This document shows positions 58,096 to 64,000 of a stretch of 64,000 nucleotides of DNA, piece by piece. Location of the stretch: contig NZ_RQIH01000012.1 of NCBI RefSeq assembly GCF_003939025.1, positions 124,001 to 188,000 on the forward strand, written 5' to 3'. The notes under the pieces were generated by a model, which saw only the letters and a program-made list of their open reading frames with translations, did no database searches and was not told where the DNA came from. The stretch's first letter is position 1. The number at the start of each line of letters is the position of its first letter. This stretch comes from Rhizobium sophoriradicis. GTDB lineage: Bacteria > Pseudomonadota > Alphaproteobacteria > Rhizobiales > Rhizobiaceae. The position numbers and the translations under genes are program-made.

Positions 58096-61088
58096 CAGTT
58101 GTGGCGCCCGAAATTTCCTTCCTCATTCCTGCTTATAACGCCGAGGACACGCTTGCCGAAGCGCTGGCCAGCCTGCAGCGGCAGACGAAATCGAACTGGC
58201 AGGCGGTGGTGGTCGACGACGGTTCGAGCGATCGCACCTGGGAGCTGCTCGAGGTAATTGCCGCAGCCGACAGCCGCATTGTCGCCGCCCGCCAGGCCAA
58301 TGCCGGCGCCGCGGCGGCCAGAAACCATGCCGCCCGCCTGGCCGCAGCCCCCCTGCTCTGCATGCTCGATGCCGACGACTGGCTGGATCCGGCCTTCATC
58401 GAAACCATGCTGCCGCTGGCGGAGGATAGATCGCCACTCGCCATTGCCTATTGCTCCTACCGCCGGGTCGCCCCGGACGGCCGGCTGATGCCGGTGGAAC
58501 AGGCGCCGGTGCTCGCCGGCGATGCCGCCAGGCGCGAATTCTCGTCCTTCTGTGCGCTCGCCATTCATACGGTGGTCTTTCCCAAAAGCCTCTTCGAGCG
58601 GGTCGGCGGCATGGATGAGCGCCTGCAGACCTGCGAGGAATGGGATCTCTGGCTGCGCATGGCCTTTGCAGGCGCAGAATTTCGCCGTGTCGACGCCTGC
58701 CTGGCCTTCTATCGCATGAAGCCGGGCTCGCTTTCCGGCGATCCGGTGAAACTGGTGCGTGACGCCATTTGCGTGACGACGAAGGCCGAGGCGCTGCGCC
58801 TGCAGCACGGCTTGCCGGCCGAGGGGCCGGAGACCGGCTGGATCACGCCGGCCGTCAGCCGATTGCGCATGCTCGTCTGGGTCGTCGCGGCCAAGCACGA
58901 TCCGAACCTGGATATAGCGGCCCTCGCCGCACTGCTGCCGGACATCCCGGATGCCGCAGGCTATGAAAGCTTTTTTGCCGGCGTGATCCTGCACGGCCTG
59001 CAGACCGGCCTCCTCCCCGACCGGGCAGACGATCTCATCGATGCGCCCGAGCAATGGTGGCCGACTTTCCATCTGCTCGTCCAACTGATCCAGCGGCATT
59101 CCCTCCCCGGCACCGGCCGCAAGATCCTCGAAGCCGCCGCCTGGCAGTTATCCGCCGGCAACCTGCGGCGATCCTTCACGCTCGGCACGATCCAGGTGGT
59201 GAGCGTCGAACTCGGCGCGCTTTCCAGGGTCGCCAGGGCCGAACAGGCCGATACGCTGATCATGCACGGCTTTTCCGGCGACGAGCATGTCGGCACCTTC
59301 GTCGGGCCGCTCTGGGGCGATCTGTCGATCCGGGCGCAGATCCGGCTGATCCTGCAGGAGATGCAAGCCGGAGAACATCTCGAGCGGCAGCCCGCCCTTG
59401 CTTATGCCGCCGCCTGGACAAGGGAGGCGCTGCGCGGCTACCGAGCCTTCGGCGGCCTCATCATCCGCAGCGGCCGGCGGCGCGGGCGGCTCGAACGGCT
59501 GCTGGCGCGGACCGGCCGCAATGCCGTCCTGGCCCGGGCGCCGGGCGACGGACAGGATAATGACGCCCGCCTGTCCAATATCCTGCGCGATCTCGAAGGC
59601 GACCTGCCGCCGGCGCGACGTGCTGCGGCCGCGGCCCCGGCGAAGGAAGAGCGGCCTCCCCAGGCTCAGTCGCCAGAAGACTATTGGGAGCAGATTTTCG
59701 AACGCCCGGATCCGTGGAATTACCTCTCGGTCTACGAGCAGGTCAAATATGCGCAGACATTGAGCCTGATCCCGCAGGGGACCGAATCGGCCCTGGAACT
59801 TGCCTGCGCCGAGGGGATCTTCACCGAGAAGCTGGCGCGCGCAGTCGGCCGGGTGACGGCCACGGATATTTCGCAGCGGGCGGTCGACAGGGCGGCAAAG
59901 CGTTGCCGCGATCTCTCCAATGTCGAGCTCCGGGTTCTCGACTTCGTCGGACAAGAGCTTCCACCCGATCAGGATCTCATCCTCTGCTCGGAAGTGCTTT
60001 ACTACATGAAGGATGAGGAAATGCTTGCCGGTGTCTGCCGCAAGATGGCGGCAGCGCTAAGACCGGGAGGCTGTCTGATCACCGCCCATGCGCATCTGCG
60101 CCAGGACGAGCCCGGACGAACCGGCTTCGATTGGGGCCATCCCTTCGGGGTCGGGACGATCAAACGGGTTCTGGCCGAACAGGCCGGGCTTGCCCTCGAC
60201 GAGACGATCGACACCGAGCTTTATGCCATCCACCGCTTCCGCAAAGCGGCCGCGGCCGATCCCATCCTGCGGGTCGAGCCGCACGGAACGCCGATGGAAG
60301 TCGATGTGGCAAAGCACATCATCTCAGGACCGGCGGGCGTCGCGCGCGAGGCCGCATGGGCAACCGAGGTGACGACCTCCATCCCCATCCTGATGTATCA
60401 CCGGATCGCCGAGGACGGCCCGGCCGCGCTGCGGCGCTTCCGCACGCCGCCGGAAATGTTCCGCAAGCAGATGCAATTCCTGCGGCGGCACGGTTATTAC
60501 GCCGTGACAGCGCCTACGCTTGTCAATCTTTGGCGCAGCGGCAAGCCGATCCAGGGCCGGCCGGTCATGCTGACCTTCGACGACGCCTATCTCGATTTCC
60601 GCACCAACGCCTTCCCGATCCTGGCCGAGAATGACTTCAGCGCCGACGTCTTCGTCGTCACCGATAAAGTCGGCGGCCGCTCGGACTGGGACTGTGCCCA
60701 CGGCGAGCCGGCGCCGCTGATGGCGTGGCCGGATCTGCAGGAACTGCAAGAGAAAGGCATCAGCTTCGGCTCCCATCTCGCCTCGCACACGCCGGCGACC
60801 GCGATGGAGAACGACGCCTTGCTCGCCGAAGCCCTGCGGTCGCGCCATGCGCTGGAAAGCCGACTGGGCAGCCCCGTGGTTTCCATCGCGCTGCCCTACG
60901 GCGCCACCGACTTCAGGGTGCCGGGCATTCTTTCCCTTGCCGGTTACACGATCGGCCTCACCACACGCGCCGCAACAGCCGGCTTTTCCGACAATGTCTT
61001 CGGCCTGCCGCGCCTCGAAGTCCGCGGCGACCGACCGCTTGAAGCCTTCCCCGCACTGATGGGCCTGCCCGGAGCCATTATCGGATGA
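58089..61088 (+). CDS. Trifunctional GT2 / NodS-like methyltransferase / NodB-like deacetylase fusion
   Basis: A 999-residue fusion. Residues 1-230 are a family 2 glycosyltransferase (SFLIPAYNAEDTLAEALASL, VVVDDGSSD, CMLDADDWLDPAF). Residues 230-520 are helical and unassigned. Residues 530-720 resemble NodS-type SAM methyltransferases (WEQIFERPDPWNYLSVYEQVKYAQTL, LELACAEGIFTEKLA, TATDISQRAVDRAAKRC). Residues 765-995 are a polysaccharide deacetylase (LMYHRIAED, TFDDAYLDF near 827 for the metal/base Asp pair, SHLASHTP near 894, LPYGATD). The likely result is a sugar that is N-deacetylated and N- or O-methylated while being added. It overlaps both neighbours by a few bases. Confidence 0.85.
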   Translation: MVTVVAPEISFLIPAYNAEDTLAEALASLQRQTKSNWQAVVVDDGSSDRTWELLEVIAAADSRIVAARQANAGAAAARNHAARLAAAPLLCMLDADDWLDPAFIETMLPLAEDRSPLAIAYCSYRRVAPDGRLMPVEQAPVLAGDAARREFSSFCALAIHTVVFPKSLFERVGGMDERLQTCEEWDLWLRMAFAGAEFRRVDACLAFYRMKPGSLSGDPVKLVRDAICVTTKAEALRLQHGLPAEGPETGWITPAVSRLRMLVWVVAAKHDPNLDIAALAALLPDIPDAAGYESFFAGVILHGLQTGLLPDRADDLIDAPEQWWPTFHLLVQLIQRHSLPGTGRKILEAAAWQLSAGNLRRSFTLGTIQVVSVELGALSRVARAEQADTLIMHGFSGDEHVGTFVGPLWGDLSIRAQIRLILQEMQAGEHLERQPALAYAAAWTREALRGYRAFGGLIIRSGRRRGRLERLLARTGRNAVLARAPGDGQDNDARLSNILRDLEGDLPPARRAAAAAPAKEERPPQAQSPEDYWEQIFERPDPWNYLSVYEQVKYAQTLSLIPQGTESALELACAEGIFTEKLARAVGRVTATDISQRAVDRAAKRCRDLSNVELRVLDFVGQELPPDQDLILCSEVLYYMKDEEMLAGVCRKMAAALRPGGCLITAHAHLRQDEPGRTGFDWGHPFGVGTIKRVLAEQAGLALDETIDTELYAIHRFRKAAAADPILRVEPHGTPMEVDVAKHIISGPAGVAREAAWATEVTTSIPILMYHRIAEDGPAALRRFRTPPEMFRKQMQFLRRHGYYAVTAPTLVNLWRSGKPIQGRPVMLTFDDAYLDFRTNAFPILAENDFSADVFVVTDKVGGRSDWDCAHGEPAPLMAWPDLQELQEKGISFGSHLASHTPATAMENDALLAEALRSRHALESRLGSPVVSIALPYGATDFRVPGILSLAGYTIGLTTRAATAGFSDNVFGLPRLEVRGDRPLEAFPALMGLPGAIIG

Positions 61089-62161
61089 CAATCATCACCA
61101 CCGCAGCGACCCCTCTGATCACCGTCGTCATTCCGGCCTACAACGCCGAAAAGACGCTTCTCGAAACCTTGCAAAGCGTCTCGAACCAATCCTACGGCAA
61201 ACTCGAAATTATTGTGGTCGACGACGGATCGCGGGACGGCACCTTCGCGCTTGCGAGCGACTATAGCCTCACCGATCGCCGTGTCCGGGTTCTCCGGCAG
61301 GCCAATGGCGGCGTTGCCCGCGCCCGCAACCACGGCATCGGCGAGGCGCGGGGCGCCTATGTGGCGCCTATCGATGCCGACGACGTATGGCATCCCGAGA
61401 AGATCGAACGGCAGCTGCAGTCGCTGCAAAAATTTCCCGGCGGCCACGGCGTCGCCTACAACTGGTATGCGGCGATCGACGAAGACGGCGTCATTTTCGG
61501 TCATTCACGCCCGGTCCTGCATGAAGGCAACATCTTCGAACCGCTGCTGCGGGAAAACTTCATCGGCAATGGCAGCACGCCGCTGATGCCGCGCGCCGAG
61601 GTTCTGGGCTGCGGCGGCTACGACGCCGGGCTGCGCGACAGCGGCGCCGAGGGCTGCGAGGATCTGAAGCTATATCTCGCCTTGGCCGAGCGCCTGCCCT
61701 TTGCGCTGGTTCCCGATTTCCTCACCGGTTATCGCTTCACCCGGGGAAACATGTCGAGCAACGCCTATCGAATGCTGAAATCCCACGCCCTGGTGATGGC
61801 GCCGATCATCGAGCGCTACCCGCATCTGAGGCGCGATATCGAGACCGCCAAATTCAACACGACGCACTGGTATTTCAACAAGGCCCTTGCGAACCGCGAC
61901 TATCTCCAGATCAAGAAGCTGGCGCCGATGATGATGCAATGTGGCCCGCAGCTGATCGTCCATGGCCTGCGGCAGAGCTTTCGTCTGGCGAAACGCCACG
62001 GCCTGCGCATTGCAAGACAGATCCTGCGAAAGCCTTCGGCCCGATCGAAAACCCACTTTGCGGGTGCCGCCGTTCCTGAGGCCGGCACGCGGTTCAGCGA
62101 TCGTTTCATGCCGTTTGGGCGGCGTGCTCAGCCCGATATCGTCGCGGATGGCCGACAATGA
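61085..62161 (+). CDS. Family 2 glycosyltransferase
   Basis: A 358-residue protein with an N-terminal GT-A domain: PLITVVIPAYNAEKTLLETLQSVSNQ, IIVVDDGSRDGT, RQANGGVARARNHG, and the DxD in PIDADDVWHPEKIE near residue 97. EGCEDLKLYLALAERL near 180 holds the probable catalytic acid. The C-terminal third is helical and basic. It overlaps the fusion gene by four bases (ATGA) and the exporter gene by four bases, so the glycan genes form one translationally coupled operon. Confidence 0.88.
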   Translation: MTIITTAATPLITVVIPAYNAEKTLLETLQSVSNQSYGKLEIIVVDDGSRDGTFALASDYSLTDRRVRVLRQANGGVARARNHGIGEARGAYVAPIDADDVWHPEKIERQLQSLQKFPGGHGVAYNWYAAIDEDGVIFGHSRPVLHEGNIFEPLLRENFIGNGSTPLMPRAEVLGCGGYDAGLRDSGAEGCEDLKLYLALAERLPFALVPDFLTGYRFTRGNMSSNAYRMLKSHALVMAPIIERYPHLRRDIETAKFNTTHWYFNKALANRDYLQIKKLAPMMMQCGPQLIVHGLRQSFRLAKRHGLRIARQILRKPSARSKTHFAGAAVPEAGTRFSDRFMPFGRRAQPDIVADGRQ

Positions 62162-63909
62162 ATAGGTTCCGGACATCCGCCTCCCGGCCGGGCGGCGCCT
62201 ACAACATGGTCATCGCGGCCCGCTACCGCGAGCTTCTGCAGCTCGTGCCGGCGCTGCGGCTGAAGATGACGGTAATGATCATCCTCGGCATTCTCACCGG
62301 ATTTTCGGAGATGGTCGGCATCACCTTTCTGGTGAGCCTCGTCTTTGTTCTCGGCCAGCAGGGCGCAGCTTCCGGCTCCGCCGCTGCCGGGCTTCCGGCG
62401 TTTTTCGGCGGCGTCGATCTCAGTCTTTCCAAACCCGTGCTGATCGGCATCCTTATCGCCTCCATTCTGCTGCGCATTCTTCTCGGATTCGTCAATTCGC
62501 TGATCACAAGCGCGATCAACCACAAGATCAGCGATCGCATGCGCGACCGTCTCTACGCCAAGATCCTGACCATCCCGTTCCAGCGCTTTCAGCACTATGA
62601 GCGCAGCGATCTGATCAATGTAATCGCCACCGAAGCCTATGCGGTATCCTCGGCACATGCGAGCCTGGTGCGTCTGGGTGTCAATTTCGGCACGATCGTC
62701 ATCTTCGGAATCGGCATGCTTGTCATGGCCTGGCCGATCGCCTTGCTTGGGCTAGCCTTCGGCTTCATCCATAACTTCGCCTTGGGGTTCTTTGCCGGCG
62801 CCTATCGACGCCTCGGCGCTTCGGCGCTGGCCGCCGTCGAAGCCTTGACGCAGCTGAGCTGGACCACGCTGCAGACCTTGAAGGCGGTCAAAAGCTTCGG
62901 CCTCGAACAGCGCCACCAGCAGCTCTTCGCGACACTTTCCAGCGAAGTCGGCCGGACCTGGCGCCACTCGGACTGGATGGGAGCGGTGACCTCCCTGCTA
63001 AGCGAAATCCTGACCTTCGGCGTCATCCTGACGATCATCCTGTTCTCGGAATTCCTGCCGGTGGATTTCAAGGCAGCGCTTTCGGCCACCATCCTTCTTT
63101 ACAGGCTTCAGCCGCATATCAAGGGATTCGACTCCCAGATCCTGCGCCTTTACGAGATGGAAGCGTCGCTGCAGAACGTGCTGGCGCTGCTTTCCGAAAA
63201 GGACGACGCCAAGCAGGCCGCCAAAGGCCTGCCGGTCACTCGCCTGGCGGAAGCCATCGTCTTCCACGACGTCTCCTTCACCTATGAGCAGGCGAACGCG
63301 CCGGCCGTTCAAAACCTAAACTTCTCCATCAAGGCAGGCGAAACGACGGCTCTGACCGGGCCAAGCGGCTCCGGCAAAACGACAATCCTGAATATGATCC
63401 TCGATCTTACCCGGCCGACGCGAGGCAGGATCACGATCGACGGCAGGGACCTGGCCGATGTCGACCGCGCGAGCTGGCTGCACCTGCTCTCGGTCTCGGG
63501 CCAGGATGTCGAACTGATGGAAGGCACGGTCTTCGACAACATCCGCTTCCGCCGCGATATCTCCGATGAGGACGTCAGGTGGGCCGCCGATGTCGCCTGC
63601 GCCACGGAATTCATCGAAAATCTGCCGGAAGGCTTCGACGAATGGCTGGGCGACGAGGCGGTGCGGCTTTCAGGCGGACAGCGCCAGCGCATCGGCCTGG
63701 CGCGCGCGCTGGCCGGCCGGCCGCAGATCCTGCTCCTGGACGAGGCCACCAGCGCGCTCGATGAAAATACCGAGATGCGGGTGTTTTCGGCAATCAAGGA
63801 AGATGCCGGCCGAACGCTGATCGTCGTCAGCCATCGCCCTGCGGTCGCCAGGATGATGAAGAACCAGATCGATCTTCGCCCGCCAACACTCGCATCGAAG
63901 CTCGGGTGA
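62158..63909 (+). CDS. ABC exporter (fused membrane and ATPase domains)
   Basis: A 583-residue half-transporter. About six membrane helices in residues 35-320 (VMIILGILTGFSEMVGITFLVSLVFVLG, VLIGILIASILLRILLGF), then an ATPase domain with Walker A GPSGSGKTT near 405, signature LSGGQRQRIGLARAL near 505, Walker B ILLLDEATSALD, and H-loop VVSHRPAV. This is the exporter type used for lipid-linked oligosaccharides, glycans or lipids. In this operon it most likely moves the product of the glycosyltransferases across the inner membrane. It is missing a peptidase domain, so it is not a bacteriocin exporter. Confidence 0.88.
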   Translation: MNRFRTSASRPGGAYNMVIAARYRELLQLVPALRLKMTVMIILGILTGFSEMVGITFLVSLVFVLGQQGAASGSAAAGLPAFFGGVDLSLSKPVLIGILIASILLRILLGFVNSLITSAINHKISDRMRDRLYAKILTIPFQRFQHYERSDLINVIATEAYAVSSAHASLVRLGVNFGTIVIFGIGMLVMAWPIALLGLAFGFIHNFALGFFAGAYRRLGASALAAVEALTQLSWTTLQTLKAVKSFGLEQRHQQLFATLSSEVGRTWRHSDWMGAVTSLLSEILTFGVILTIILFSEFLPVDFKAALSATILLYRLQPHIKGFDSQILRLYEMEASLQNVLALLSEKDDAKQAAKGLPVTRLAEAIVFHDVSFTYEQANAPAVQNLNFSIKAGETTALTGPSGSGKTTILNMILDLTRPTRGRITIDGRDLADVDRASWLHLLSVSGQDVELMEGTVFDNIRFRRDISDEDVRWAADVACATEFIENLPEGFDEWLGDEAVRLSGGQRQRIGLARALAGRPQILLLDEATSALDENTEMRVFSAIKEDAGRTLIVVSHRPAVARMMKNQIDLRPPTLASKLG

Positions 63910-63914
63910 CGGCG

Positions 63915-64000
63915 ATGGAGATGTCGACCACGGCAGAAATTTTAGTGGCGGTCGTGATCCCCGCTTTCAATGCCGGGGACTACATTGCCCAGACGCTGCA
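63915..64000 (+). CDS. Start of another family 2 glycosyltransferase (partial)
   Basis: From the ATG at 63915 the frame reads MEMSTTAEILVAVVIPAFNA and continues GDYIAQTLQ to the window end. The VVIPAFNAGDYIAQTL pattern is the first beta strand and loop of a GT2 domain. It follows the exporter stop by five bases, so it is the next gene in the glycan operon. Only 28 codons are visible. Confidence 0.8.
   Translation, partial: MEMSTTAEILVAVVIPAFNAGDYIAQTL

Overview
The window looks like chromosomal DNA of a fast-growing Rhizobium of the R. leguminosarum / R. etli group. GC is high (about 60%). Several loci are typical of Rhizobiaceae: chvE-gguABC with a divergent gbpR, idhA with an IolR-type operator, DUF1236, DUF982 and BON envelope proteins, DUF882 peptidase, and abundant palindromic intergenic repeats of rhizobial type. 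No origin, phage, insertion sequence or CRISPR array is seen.

Layout. 0.1-5.6 kb: minus-strand purine-degradation operon (puuE, uraD, a HepT-like gene, allA, uraH, a metallophosphoesterase), then a DUF1045 gene and a DAO-type FAD oxidoreductase. The oxidoreductase is head to head with mnmD (5.6-6.4 kb), and together they resemble a split MnmC. 6.4-8.3 kb: an E. coli-type arginyl-tRNA synthetase behind a candidate 12-codon leader ending in three Arg codons. 8.3-16.4 kb: a large hybrid sensor kinase, a small exported protein, an AlkC-like glycosylase, an RhlE-type helicase and an EamA transporter. 17.3-20.5 kb: ATP-grasp / alpha-E / transglutaminase operon. 20.7-21.3 kb: VapBC-like toxin-antitoxin pair. 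21.4-31.1 kb: chvE-gguABC joined to two enzymes of non-phosphorylative L-arabinose breakdown, with gbpR divergent. 31.2-33.2 kb: a J-domain-like protein, a small membrane protein and idhA. 33.2-33.9 kb: a block of palindromic repeats. 33.9-38.9 kb: a ROK repressor divergent from xylFHG. 39.0 kb: tRNA-Arg(CCG). 39.1-43.4 kb: a lower-GC accessory segment (HNH nuclease, OafA-like acyltransferase, unknown HTH-like gene). 43.4-49.0 kb: DUF882 peptidase and a run of small envelope or stress proteins. 49.1-53.1 kb: a third sugar ABC transporter with an SDR enzyme. 53.3-55.5 kb: ampR-ampC. 55.9-64.0 kb: a surface-glycan locus (UDP-sugar decarboxylase, glycosyltransferases, a GT2 / NodS-like / NodB-like fusion, an ABC exporter), cut by the right edge.

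How the genes work together. Three CUT2-type sugar importers and idhA make this largely a region for scavenging pentoses, aldoses and inositol. Each importer has its own control: GbpR for chvE, a ROK protein with a near-perfect palindromic operator for xylF, and an IolR-type GGAA-N6-TTCC site for idhA. The araboside enzymes downstream of chvE turn L-arabinonate into alpha-ketoglutarate, and GguC is a reasonable candidate for the one step that is missing. The purine genes release glyoxylate and urea from 5-hydroxyisourate.

Most worth a second look: the argS leader, which has features of an arginine-sensing translational attenuator; the ATP-grasp / alpha-E / transglutaminase operon, whose chemistry is unknown to me; and the NodS/NodB-like fusion in the glycan locus. 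All functional calls come from reading the sequence and from recalled family knowledge; no database search was run.
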